The translations under genes were made by a program, and so were the position numbers. A stretch of DNA of 64,000 nt from NCBI RefSeq assembly GCF_000744115.1, contig NZ_JQLG01000004.1, forward strand, positions 1,896,190 to 1,960,189, in the 5' to 3' direction. Position 1 is the first letter of the stretch, and every line of letters starts with the position of its first letter. The notes beneath the pieces are model-generated. The model ran no database searches. It was not told where the DNA came from and was given only the letters and a program-made list of their open reading frames with translations. The DNA comes from Carnobacterium alterfunditum DSM 5972. GTDB taxonomy: Bacteria; Bacillota; Bacilli; Lactobacillales; Carnobacteriaceae. This document shows, in pieces, positions 9,267 to 16,987 of this stretch.

Positions 9267-10129
9267 AAATAATTGTGCCAGGAACGACTTCAAACTTAGG
9301 TCCTGGGTTTGACTCATGTGGATTAGCACTAAACCTCTATTTAACATTAGAAATAGGAGACGAAATTGAAAGTTGGGTGATTCATCATACCCTTGGTGAA
9401 AACATTCCAAGTGACGAAACGAATCTTATTGTTCAGACCGCTCTTTCGCTTGCTCCGGCTATTCATCCTCGAGAATTGTGGATGGAAAGCGAGATACCAG
9501 CAACGCGTGGATTAGGCAGTAGTTCGGCTGCTATTATTGCAGGGATAGAAATGGCTAACCAATTAGCTGGATTGAAATTAAGTGACAAAGAAAAAGTGAC
9601 CATAGCATCGACTTTAGAAGGACACCCAGATAATGCAGCACCGGCTATACTGGGAGACTTTGTTGTAGCAACCATGATCAACAATACCATTTTTACGGTG
9701 AAACAAGTCTTTCCGGATACAGGTATATTAGCCGTTATTCCAAACCATGAATTATTGACAAAAGAAAGCCGCGATGTATTGCCTAAAATTTTGGATTATC
9801 CACAAGCTGTTCAAGCTAGTTCTATCAGTAATGTTATGATTTCAGCTGTTTTAGCTAATGACTTGAATTTAGCAGGTGAAATGATGGAAAATGATTTATG
9901 GCATGAGATCTATCGTGAAAATTTGGTGCCTCATTTGTCTCAAATTCGTAATTTAGCCAAAAAAAATGGAGCTTATGCTACTTTTTTAAGCGGAGCTGGA
10001 TCAACTGTTTTGATTTTAGTTCCTTATCTAAAATTAAAACAAATAGAACAATTATTAAAAAACACCTTCTCAGATGCTGAGGTGAAACAGTTTAGTGTTG
10101 ACCGAGAAGGTATGAAAGTACAAACATAA
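9263..10129 (+). CDS. thrB: Homoserine kinase (288 aa)
   Basis: A GHMP-family kinase that phosphorylates homoserine with ATP to give the substrate of ThrC. The GHMP signature is [15 protein letters not shown], preceded by the N-terminal block [16 protein letters not shown]; the C-terminal motif [10 protein letters not shown] is also present. The length is normal. The start overlaps the thrC stop as ATGA, and the stop lies inside the stem of the following terminator, which closes the operon. Confidence 0.96.
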   Translation: MKIIVPGTTSNLGPGFDSCGLALNLYLTLEIGDEIESWVIHHTLGENIPSDETNLIVQTALSLAPAIHPRELWMESEIPATRGLGSSSAAIIAGIEMANQLAGLKLSDKEKVTIASTLEGHPDNAAPAILGDFVVATMINNTIFTVKQVFPDTGILAVIPNHELLTKESRDVLPKILDYPQAVQASSISNVMISAVLANDLNLAGEMMENDLWHEIYRENLVPHLSQIRNLAKKNGAYATFLSGAGSTVLILVPYLKLKQIEQLLKNTFSDAEVKQFSVDREGMKVQT

Positions 10130-10173
10130 CTAAAAATAGAGTCGGAACAAAAGTTCCAACTCTATTTTTAGTT
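10128..10173. terminator. Bidirectional terminator between thrB and cutC
   Basis: The stem AACTAAAAATAGAGT-GGAAC pairs with GTTCC-ACTCTATTTTTAGTT with one mismatch and a short A-rich loop. A and T runs at both edges allow function for both convergent genes. Confidence 0.85.
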
Positions 10174-10188
10174 GTGTTAGATGTGCTT

Positions 10189-10830
10189 TCAAAGCTCACC
10201 GACAATTTTTGAACCATGTAGTTCTGAAACGCCTAAGTAGTGATGGATATCATCTGCATTTTCATTAGTGATGCCCCCGCCTGGAAGAATAAGAATACGA
10301 TCTTTTGCATAATCAACCAACTCTTTGAGGTGTGGAAGCGTTTCTTCAATTGGCAAACTTAAATCCCCACCATGAGTTAAAATTCTTTGCACACCATGTC
10401 CTGCCAACCAATCGATTGCTTCAAACTGCTTTTCAACTGGGATCGCATCAAAAGCCATATGAAAAGTGGTCTGTAATCCATAAGCTTCTTCTAATAATTG
10501 CTCGATTGCATCTTCGTCAATTAAATGGTCATCTGTTAAACAACCCAACACGATTCCATCTAATCCCAAATTACGAGCTTCAATAATGTCATAACCCATA
10601 ATTTTTAATTCACTATCATTATAGATGAAATTACCCGAACGAGGACGAATCATAGCCATTAACGGTATCATTTTTTCAGCGCAATAAGCAGCCGCTTCAT
10701 GCATGACACCTTTGCTGACAGTTGTTCCCCCACTTACCAAGTAATCACATATTTCTATTCTAGTTGCTCCTTGTGCAATTGCTTTAGGAAGAGAGCTATA
10801 ATTTTCTATACAGACTTCTTTTAAATACAT
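10189..10830 (-). CDS. cutC: CutC family protein (213 aa)
   Basis: A TIM-barrel protein of the CutC family, named for copper homeostasis; its direct biochemical role is debated. Family motifs are visible in order: IENYSSLPKAIAQGATRIEIC, RPRSGNFIYND, GIVLGCL, FHMAFDAI, RILTHGG, ILPGGGI and the C-terminal SELHGSKI. It is slightly shorter than the E. coli protein (248 aa), typical of Firmicute versions. The ATG at 10830 has AAGGAG upstream. It stands alone, divergent from dapG and convergent with thrB, with no copper transporter nearby. Confidence 0.88.
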   Translation of the reverse strand: MYLKEVCIENYSSLPKAIAQGATRIEICDYLVSGGTTVSKGVMHEAAAYCAEKMIPLMAMIRPRSGNFIYNDSELKIMGYDIIEARNLGLDGIVLGCLTDDHLIDEDAIEQLLEEAYGLQTTFHMAFDAIPVEKQFEAIDWLAGHGVQRILTHGGDLSLPIEETLPHLKELVDYAKDRILILPGGGITNENADDIHHYLGVSELHGSKIVGEL

Positions 10831-10959
10831 AATGAAAAACTCCTTTTAATGGTTTATAAGCTAATTGTAAATCTACTGGTTGAAATTTATATTTATCAGT
10901 TCAACACTAAGTAGTATAGCAAAAAAACACTAAATAGTTCTATGAAATTCGTAAGATAA

Positions 10960-10988
10960 TTGAATCTAAAGAATGTCTTCGCTATAAT
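10960..10988 (+). promoter_or_regulatory. Promoter of dapG
   Basis: TTGAAT (10960-10965), a 17-base spacer and a perfect TATAAT (10983-10988) form a strong vegetative promoter. The leader to the dapG start is about 85 nt and holds a hairpin (11041-11066) just before the RBS. Confidence 0.8.
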
Positions 10989-11040
10989 AGAGCAGAAATA
11001 CTAAATGAAATGTTTATTATTTTTAAAATAATTAGACAGC

Positions 11041-11066
11041 AACGATTTTTTTCATGAAAATCGTTT
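11041..11066 (+). promoter_or_regulatory. Leader hairpin upstream of the dapG RBS
   Basis: AACGATTTT and AAAATCGTTT pair around the loop TTTCATG. The stem ends two bases before the RBS AAAGGA. It is too small to be a lysine riboswitch and has no T run, so a role in modulating translation or RNA stability is only a guess. Confidence 0.35.
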
Positions 11067-11081
11067 CAAAGGATGGTAATA

Positions 11082-12287
11082 ATGAAAATTTTAATTCAAA
11101 AATTTGGCGGTACTTCAGTAAAAGATGAAGAAAGCCGATCAGCTGCAGAGAAACATATCGTACATGCCGTTTCGTTAGGATATAAAGTAATAGTGGTCGT
11201 ATCAGCTATTGGAAGAATGGGTGATCCATATGCGACAGATTCTCTTTTGGCGTTGGTTGATGGAGAAAAAAGCTATTTAGATCTAAGAGAGCGAGACATG
11301 TTGTTATCCGTTGGAGAGACAATATCTACAGCCGTCTTTACGAATCAATTAAAAAAAAATGGCACTCATGCAATAGGTCTGACTGGACAAAGTGCCGGTA
11401 TATTTACTAATGAAGACTTTGGACAGGCAAGGGTAAAAAGAGTAGAGACAGCTATGATTTATGAATATTTGAAAACAAAAGATGTAGTCGTAGTGGCTGG
11501 GTTCCAAGGGGTAAGCGAAAAAGGAGATGTCACAACTATTGGACGTGGAGGTAGTGATACCACGGCTGCTTTGTTAGGTGCTGCTTTTAAAGCAGAATAT
11601 ATTGATATCTTTACAGATGTCTGTGGAATGATGACAGCAGATCCACGATTAGTTGAAAAAGCTCAATTTTTGCAAGTTGTGAGCTATAACGAAGTAAGCA
11701 ATATGGCTCATGAAGGAGCGAAAGTCATCGATCCAAAAGCAGTTGAAATTGCGCAACAAGTAGGGATACCCGTGCGGATCCGGTCCACTTATCAATCTGT
11801 TAAGGAAACGGGAACATTAATTACCAATTCAGAAAAGCAAAGTGGTCCACAGCGTTTAGTAACTGGAATTGCTCATGTACCTCGTTTAGTTCAATTTACG
11901 ATTGAAACAAATAAGAATTTACAAGAGTCATTATTTAATCTGTTAGCTCAATCGGGTTTTAGTTTGGATTTCATTAATATATTTCCTGAAAAAATTGTTT
12001 TCACACTTCCACAAGCTTTTTCTGGAAAAGCGAAACAATTACTGAATGAACAAAAAATTACTTTTACAACTCACGAAAATTGTGCAAAAGTTGCAATCGT
12101 AGGAGCAGGTATAACTGGCGTTCCAGGTGTAACAGCTAAAATCGTTACGGCAATGTCAAAATCAAGGATCCCGATTTATCAATCATCGGATAGCTACACA
12201 ACTATTTGGATTTTAATTGAGGAAAAAAATTTAAAACAAGCATTAAATGAGCTACATGAAGTATTTCTACAAACAAATGAATACTAA
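11082..12287 (+). CDS. dapG: Aspartokinase, DapG type (401 aa)
   Basis: It phosphorylates aspartate, the first step toward diaminopimelate, lysine, threonine and methionine. The kinase signature KFGGTSVKDEESR is at the N terminus, then VVSAIGRMGDPYATDSLL and IGRGGSDTTAALLGAA; tandem ACT domains follow, ending NCAKVAIVGAGITGVPGVT and SSDSYTTIWILI. The block order matches B. subtilis DapG, the diaminopimelate-regulated isozyme, more than the lysine-sensitive LysC. The start at 11082 fits AAAGGA 9 bases upstream; an ATG at 11073 overlaps the RBS. It is monocistronic with a strong promoter. Feedback specificity is inferred from similarity only. Confidence 0.93.
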   Translation: MKILIQKFGGTSVKDEESRSAAEKHIVHAVSLGYKVIVVVSAIGRMGDPYATDSLLALVDGEKSYLDLRERDMLLSVGETISTAVFTNQLKKNGTHAIGLTGQSAGIFTNEDFGQARVKRVETAMIYEYLKTKDVVVVAGFQGVSEKGDVTTIGRGGSDTTAALLGAAFKAEYIDIFTDVCGMMTADPRLVEKAQFLQVVSYNEVSNMAHEGAKVIDPKAVEIAQQVGIPVRIRSTYQSVKETGTLITNSEKQSGPQRLVTGIAHVPRLVQFTIETNKNLQESLFNLLAQSGFSLDFINIFPEKIVFTLPQAFSGKAKQLLNEQKITFTTHENCAKVAIVGAGITGVPGVTAKIVTAMSKSRIPIYQSSDSYTTIWILIEEKNLKQALNELHEVFLQTNEY

Positions 12288-12364
12288 AAAAAGTATAGCT
12301 GTGACATTCAAGTATAAAATAACGATGTCTCATGAGAATTAGCCTAAAAAAAGACTGGTAATGA

Positions 12365-12392
12365 TTGTTTTTTTTATAATTTGGCGTATAAT
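12365..12392 (+). promoter_or_regulatory. Promoter of the yqeG-yqeM operon
   Basis: TTGTTT (12365-12370), a 16-base spacer and TATAAT (12387-12392). The transcript leader of about 60 nt carries the hairpin at 12412-12436. Confidence 0.6.
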
Positions 12393-12411
12393 TAAGAAAA
12401 TAGTAAACTTG

Positions 12412-12436
12412 AGGAGTACTGTTAAGAGGTACTCCT
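12412..12436 (+). promoter_or_regulatory. Leader hairpin before yqeG
   Basis: AGGAGTAC and GTACTCCT are perfect complements around a 9-base loop, followed by ATTTTA. Both arms resemble the anti-SD/SD sequences (AGGAG, CTCCT). It could be a weak attenuator or a structural 5' cap; no known family is recognised. Confidence 0.4.
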
Positions 12437-12459
12437 ATTTTAGTGGGTAAGGAGAAAAA

Positions 12460-13005
12460 ATGTTAACGATATTTAAGCCGACGTACATGGTAGAAGCTAT
12501 TTACCATATAACACCAGAACAATTGAAAGAACAAAATGTCAAAGCTGTCTTAGCAGACTTGGACAATACTTTGATTGCATGGAATAATCCAGATGGAACT
12601 GAAGAATTGATTGAATGGATCAATATTATGGAAAAAGCCGGTATTCCTGTAGTGATTCTTTCTAATAACAAAGCAACACGTGTGGAACGAGTTGCAAAGG
12701 TATTGCAATTAGACTATGTTTCGAGAGCTTTAAAACCAACAACGATTGGGTTTAAAAGAGCAAGTAAAAAATTAAATCTATCCACTGATGAGATCATTAT
12801 GGTCGGCGATCAGATTATAACGGATATTTGGGGAGCAAACCTTGCTGGGATACGTAATGTATTAGTAAAACCGATACTAAACACAGATGCTTGGAATACT
12901 CGCTTTAACCGCTTTATGGAACTGCATATTATGAACTATATGATCAAAAAAGATCCAACTATGAGATGGAGGAAATCAATAAATGACGATAGTAGAATTA
13001 AATAA
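12460..13005 (+). CDS. yqeG: YqeG family HAD IIIA-type phosphatase (181 aa)
   Basis: A haloacid-dehalogenase phosphatase of the YqeG family, physiological substrate not established. The catalytic motif I is LADLDNTLIAW (nucleophile Asp in DLDNT), motif II is VILSNN, and motif III/IV is MVGDQIITDIWGANLAG. The length is typical. Its 3' end overlaps yqeH by 23 bases. It is first in the conserved operon with yqeH, yhbY, nadD, yqeK, rsfS and yqeM, a context linked to ribosome assembly and NAD synthesis. Confidence 0.93.
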   Translation: MLTIFKPTYMVEAIYHITPEQLKEQNVKAVLADLDNTLIAWNNPDGTEELIEWINIMEKAGIPVVILSNNKATRVERVAKVLQLDYVSRALKPTTIGFKRASKKLNLSTDEIIMVGDQIITDIWGANLAGIRNVLVKPILNTDAWNTRFNRFMELHIMNYMIKKDPTMRWRKSINDDSRIK

Positions 13006-14116
13006 TGAAGAAGAGATTCGTTGCGTTGGTTGTGGAGCCATTATTCAAACAACAGAAAAAGAAGCGGTGGGTTATACACCAACTTCAGCCTTAGAAAAAG
13101 GGTTAGAAAAAGGCGAAGTGTATTGTCAACGTTGTTTTAGATTGCGCCATTATAATGAGATCCAAGATGTCCAATTAACGGATGATGATTTTCTGAAATT
13201 ATTGAATGAACTTGGTTCAGAAGATGCATTGATCGTAAATGTTGTTGATATTTTTGATTTCAATGGGAGTTTAATACCAGGTTTGCATCGCTTTGTTGGG
13301 AAAAATCCAGTTCTTTTAGTTGGAAATAAGGTGGATCTACTTCCTAAATCATTAAAACGCGGAAAAATGACGCAATGGATGCGTGAACGAGCTCATGAAG
13401 AGGGCTTGCGACCTGAAGATGTTTTGTTAACCAGTGCTATGATACCTGCTGAAATGGAAGTCTTGCTAGATACGATTGAAAAACACCGCAAAGGACGTAA
13501 TGTGTTTGTAGTTGGTGTAACAAATGTTGGGAAATCAACATTAATCAATCAAATCATCAAGTCGACTGCAGGGGTACAGGATCTAATCACAACTTCTCAA
13601 TTTCCTGGAACAACGCTTGACCGGATAGAGATACCATTAGATGATGGTAAATTTTTAATTGATACTCCGGGAATTATTCATCGTCATCAAATGGCTCATG
13701 TTTTGGGAGATAAAGATTTAAAATTGATTGCGCCTAAAAAAGAAATAAAACCAATCGTTCATCAACTAAATGAAGGACAAACATTATTTTTTGGTGGAGT
13801 AGCTCGGTTTGATCACTTAAAAGGGGGCAGACATTCATTTACTTGTTTTACTTCAAATGATTTGCTTATTCACCGCACAAAATTAGAAAAAGCAGATGAA
13901 TTGTACCAAAAACAAGTGGGTAAACTGTTGCAGCCTCCACGTGAAGATGAAGTTGCGGACTTTCCTAAATTGGTTCGTTTTGAATTCTCTGTTAAAGAAA
14001 AATCAGATATCGTCTTTGCTGGACTTGGATGGGTTACAGTCAATGAACCAGGATGCGTCGTAGCAGGGTGGGCACCAAAAGGTATCGATGTCCTTATTCG
14101 AAAATCTTTAATATAA
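12983..14116 (+). CDS. yqeH: Ribosome biogenesis GTPase YqeH (377 aa)
   Basis: A circularly permuted GTPase needed for assembly of the 30S subunit. The N-terminal zinc finger is CVGCG...CQRCF (residues 11-48), followed by the permuted order G4 (VGNKVDLLPK), then G1 (GVTNVGKSTLIN), G2 region (TTSQFPGTT) and G3 (IDTPG). The C-terminal RNA-binding part follows. The start ATG at 12983 lies inside yqeG and has the RBS GGAGGAAA. The length is close to B. subtilis YqeH (366 aa). The upstream neighbour yqeG and downstream yhbY fit the conserved cluster. Confidence 0.96.
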   Translation: MTIVELNNEEEIRCVGCGAIIQTTEKEAVGYTPTSALEKGLEKGEVYCQRCFRLRHYNEIQDVQLTDDDFLKLLNELGSEDALIVNVVDIFDFNGSLIPGLHRFVGKNPVLLVGNKVDLLPKSLKRGKMTQWMRERAHEEGLRPEDVLLTSAMIPAEMEVLLDTIEKHRKGRNVFVVGVTNVGKSTLINQIIKSTAGVQDLITTSQFPGTTLDRIEIPLDDGKFLIDTPGIIHRHQMAHVLGDKDLKLIAPKKEIKPIVHQLNEGQTLFFGGVARFDHLKGGRHSFTCFTSNDLLIHRTKLEKADELYQKQVGKLLQPPREDEVADFPKLVRFEFSVKEKSDIVFAGLGWVTVNEPGCVVAGWAPKGIDVLIRKSLI

Positions 14117-14117
14117 A

Positions 14118-14149
14118 TAGAAATAAATAGAAATAAATAGAAATGATCA
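14118..14149 (+). repeat. Three-copy 10-bp tandem repeat between yqeH and yhbY
   Basis: The unit AAATAGAAAT recurs three times in tandem straight after the yqeH stop. It makes the short intergenic spacer a likely site of slippage. No function is apparent. Confidence 0.7.
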
Positions 14150-14174
14150 TTAGGATCTTAATGGAGTGAATAAA

Positions 14175-14489
14175 ATGAAATTAACTGGTAAACAAAAACG
14201 TTTTTTAAGAAGTGAAGCACATCATTTGAACCCTATTTTTCAAATTGGGAAAAATGGATTAAATAAAGAGGTAATCGTTCAAATTAACGAAGCTTTAGAG
14301 AAAAGAGAATTAATCAAAGTGGGCTTGCTTCAAAATACAGATGAAGTGGCTCAAGAAGTAGCAGCTGTTCTTGAACAAGAAATCGGTTGTAATGCAGTCC
14401 AAGTGATTGGTCGCGTTATCGTATTATTTAAGAAATCTACTCAAGAAAAGTATCAACGTATTTCCAATGAAATTCCAAGAGTGAAATAA
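14175..14489 (+). CDS. yhbY: YhbY/CRM-domain RNA-binding protein (104 aa)
   Basis: A single CRM (CRS1-YhbY) domain protein, B. subtilis YqeI, that associates with pre-50S particles. The family start LTGKQKRFLRSEAHHLNPIFQIGKNGLN with its GxxG-like loop is clear, as is the C-terminal IGRVIVLFKKS. The ATG at 14175 was chosen because GGAG ends 8 bases before it; an in-frame GTG at 14166 sits inside the RBS. It follows yqeH by 58 bases in the same operon. Confidence 0.92.
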   Translation: MKLTGKQKRFLRSEAHHLNPIFQIGKNGLNKEVIVQINEALEKRELIKVGLLQNTDEVAQEVAAVLEQEIGCNAVQVIGRVIVLFKKSTQEKYQRISNEIPRVK

Positions 14490-14537
14490 CAACTTTTGTT
14501 CGATATTATTTAGTTTACATGAAGAAAGGTGAGCGAC

Positions 14538-15182
14538 TTGAAAGAGCAAACTTTTTCTGCTAATAAAATACAATTTTCAACAGAAATAGAAATTGATATT
14601 CAGCCAAAAAGAAGAGTGGGTATCCTTGGAGGGACATTTAATCCTCCACATATCGGGCACTTGATTATTGCTGATCAGGTTTGTCATCAACTGGGTCTAG
14701 AAAAGATTTATTTTATGCCGAGTGCAAATCCACCACATCAAGATGAAAAGAAAGCAATCGATGCCAAGCATCGACTTCATATGGTTGAATTGGCTATAGA
14801 AGATAATATGGTTTTTGATGTCGAAAAATCAGAAATTGATCGTGGCGGAAAAAGTTACACGTATGATACGTTAGTGAAATTAAAGGAAGAACACCCAGAT
14901 ATAGAATACTATTTTATTATCGGTGGAGATATGGTTGAATACTTACCTAAATGGTACAAAATAGAAGATCTGGCTCAGCTTGTAGAATTTGTGGGGGTGA
15001 ATCGTCCAGGATACCCCTTTATTAGTCCGTATTCTATTATTTGGGTCGATGTTCCTTCAATGGATATCAGTTCTACTTCCTTACGTAAAAATCTAAAAAT
15101 GAACTGTCCAGTAAATTACTTGATCCCTGAAAAGACCCTTAATTATATTCGTCAGGAAGGATTGTATCAAGATGGAAAATAA
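14538..15182 (+). CDS. nadD: Nicotinate-nucleotide adenylyltransferase (214 aa, probable TTG start)
   Basis: NadD adenylates nicotinate mononucleotide to deamido-NAD, an essential step of NAD synthesis. The nucleotidyltransferase motif is VGILGGTFNPPHIGH and the C-terminal motif is ISSTSLRKNL; both match the family. The RBS AAAGG (14525-14529) fits a TTG at 14538 with 8-base spacing; an in-frame GTG at 14529 overlaps that RBS and is unlikely. About 24 residues precede the first beta strand, longer than in E. coli. The gene overlaps yqeK by 11 bases. Confidence 0.93.
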   Translation: MKEQTFSANKIQFSTEIEIDIQPKRRVGILGGTFNPPHIGHLIIADQVCHQLGLEKIYFMPSANPPHQDEKKAIDAKHRLHMVELAIEDNMVFDVEKSEIDRGGKSYTYDTLVKLKEEHPDIEYYFIIGGDMVEYLPKWYKIEDLAQLVEFVGVNRPGYPFISPYSIIWVDVPSMDISSTSLRKNLKMNCPVNYLIPEKTLNYIRQEGLYQDGK

Positions 15183-15780
15183 AAAAAATTCATTAGTATA
15201 TTCAAAAAAATACGTTTCTCTGACAAGAGATAAATTGATTCAGATTATTCAAAGTCAAATGAGCCGAGAACGATTTCAACATGTCCTAGGTGTAGAGCAA
15301 GTTGCTGTTCAGTTGGCAGAAAAATTTGGAGTATCAACAGAAGCTGCTAGTATTGCTGCTCTGACCCATGATTATGCTAAAGAACGTAGTGATAAAGAAA
15401 TGCAAGAGTTGATTTTTAGCGAAAAATTAAATCTAGAATGGCTTGATTATGGAAGCAACATTTGGCACGGTCCTTTAGGAGCTGTCTTAGTTGAACGAGA
15501 ATTAGGTATCTCAAATCCAGATATTTTGAATGCTATTAGACATCATACAATAGGTGCTGAAAAGATGACTTTGTTAGAACAAGTGATCTACGTCGCAGAT
15601 TATATCGAACCTGGCAGGAATTTTCCAGGTGTTGAACGTGCACGGGTGCTTGCAGCAGAGAATTTACAAGAAGCCGTTCGTTATGAAACAAAACGAATAT
15701 TGCAACATTTAATTGAGCAAAACAGAAAAATTTATCCAAAAACAATTGCTACTTATAATAAATGGGTAGCAAATTCTTAG
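15172..15780 (+). CDS. yqeK: YqeK, HD-domain Ap4A hydrolase (202 aa)
   Basis: An HD-superfamily phosphohydrolase; YqeK proteins hydrolyse diadenosine tetraphosphate symmetrically to ADP. The metal ligands are visible as the early His in RFQHVLGVE, the HD pair in ALTHDYAKE, and later RHHTIG and YVADYIEPGR. The start lies in the nadD 3' end, so translation is coupled. It carries about 20 extra N-terminal residues compared with short family members. NadD next to an Ap4A hydrolase is a conserved pairing in Firmicutes. Confidence 0.93.
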   Translation: MENKKNSLVYSKKYVSLTRDKLIQIIQSQMSRERFQHVLGVEQVAVQLAEKFGVSTEAASIAALTHDYAKERSDKEMQELIFSEKLNLEWLDYGSNIWHGPLGAVLVERELGISNPDILNAIRHHTIGAEKMTLLEQVIYVADYIEPGRNFPGVERARVLAAENLQEAVRYETKRILQHLIEQNRKIYPKTIATYNKWVANS

Positions 15781-15790
15781 GAGGAATAAC

Positions 15791-16147
15791 ATGACAACTG
15801 AAAGTATAAAATTAGTAGAAACAGTCGTTAAAGCAGCAGATGATAAAAGAGCAGAAGATATCGTAGTAATGGATGTCAGCAAGATTTCAATTTTGGCCGA
15901 TTACTTTATTGTGATGCACGGAAATAATGAAAAACAAGTTAAAGCTATTGCTGAAGAGATCATCGATAAAGCTCAAGAGTCAGGAATTGATGTAAGAAGA
16001 GTGGAAGGTCGTGAATCGTCTAAATGGATGCTTATTGACCTTGGAGATGTAGTTGTACATGTCTTCCACTATTCAGAACGTTCATTCTACGATCTTGAAA
16101 AATTATGGAGTGATGCTCCATTGGTAGACATCACTAAAATGGTCTAA
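15791..16147 (+). CDS. rsfS: Ribosome silencing factor RsfS (118 aa)
   Basis: RsfS binds ribosomal protein L14 on the 50S subunit and blocks subunit joining when nutrients are scarce. The family blocks DIVVMDVSKISILADYFIVMHGNN and the C-terminal WMLIDLGDVVVHVFHYSERSFYDLEKLW are unmistakable, and 118 aa is standard. The RBS TAGGAGG precedes the ATG by 6 bases. It is followed within 6 bases by yqeM. Confidence 0.96.
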   Translation: MTTESIKLVETVVKAADDKRAEDIVVMDVSKISILADYFIVMHGNNEKQVKAIAEEIIDKAQESGIDVRRVEGRESSKWMLIDLGDVVVHVFHYSERSFYDLEKLWSDAPLVDITKMV

Positions 16148-16152
16148 GTCTA

Positions 16153-16887
16153 ATGAGTTATCAAACATTTGCACAGGTCTATGATGCCATTATGGATGAA
16201 ACTCTTTACGATCGATGGGGAGAATTTGTGGATAGTCAGCTTTTAGATAATAAGCCGCCATTATTGGAACTTGCTTGTGGGACTGGAGCTTTGGCTGTAG
16301 CACTTTCTAAAAGAGGCTATGACGTAACAGGGCTAGATTTATCTGAAAACATGTTGAGTTTAGCTAATGAACGAGCTATGGTCGAGCAAGTAAACTTACC
16401 TTTGATTCAAGCAGACATGATGGATCTGTCTGAAGTTGGTCAATTTGGAGCTGTTACTTGTTTTTCAGATTCACTTTGTTATATGCCTGATGAAGAGGCC
16501 GTATTAAAAGTTTTCCAGCAAGTGTACAATGTATTAACAGAAAATGGAACATTTCTGTTTGATGTTCATTCAATTTATCAAACAGATGTAGTGTTTCCTG
16601 GTTACATGTTTAATGACCAATCAGAAGGAATTAGTTTTTTATGGAAAAGTTATGCGGGTGAAAAAGCCCATTCTGTTGAACATGATTTAACTTTCTTTGT
16701 ATACGATGAAGAATTAGATCTTTATGACCGTTACGATGAAACACATAAAGAACGGACATATTCATTAGAACAGTATAAAAGTATGCTCTCAAAAGCTGGT
16801 TTTTCTTCAATTAAAGCAAGTGCTGATTTTGGAGAGTCAGAAATAACAGAGGAAAGCCCACGATGGTTTTTTATTTGTACCAAATAA
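16153..16887 (+). CDS. yqeM: YqeM-type SAM-dependent methyltransferase (244 aa)
   Basis: A class I methyltransferase at the end of the yqeG operon. The SAM-binding motif I is LLELACGTGALAVALSKRGY and post-motif VTGLDLSENML follows; the C-terminal half carries YSLEQYKSMLSKAGF. The substrate is unknown. There is no convincing RBS, and the ATG lies 5 bases after the rsfS stop, so it probably relies on translational coupling. A terminator follows at 16917. Confidence 0.88.
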   Translation: MSYQTFAQVYDAIMDETLYDRWGEFVDSQLLDNKPPLLELACGTGALAVALSKRGYDVTGLDLSENMLSLANERAMVEQVNLPLIQADMMDLSEVGQFGAVTCFSDSLCYMPDEEAVLKVFQQVYNVLTENGTFLFDVHSIYQTDVVFPGYMFNDQSEGISFLWKSYAGEKAHSVEHDLTFFVYDEELDLYDRYDETHKERTYSLEQYKSMLSKAGFSSIKASADFGESEITEESPRWFFICTK

Positions 16888-16916
16888 ACCGCTTATGAAG
16901 TAGAAACTTTTTAATG

Positions 16917-16956
16917 AAAAAACAGAAAAATCGACTAGGATTTTTCTGTTTTTTTT
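16917..16956 (+). terminator. Terminator of the yqeG-yqeM operon
   Basis: AAAAAACAGAAAAATC pairs with GATTTTTCTGTTTTTT around the loop GACTAG, and T continues past the stem. Confidence 0.9.
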
Positions 16957-16987
16957 CATAATGATTTTTATAGAAAGGAGAGATACA

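Noticed and set aside
10989-11081. A lysine riboswitch upstream of dapG
   Set aside because: The leader is only about 90 nt, about half the needed length, and lacks the multi-helix junction pattern.
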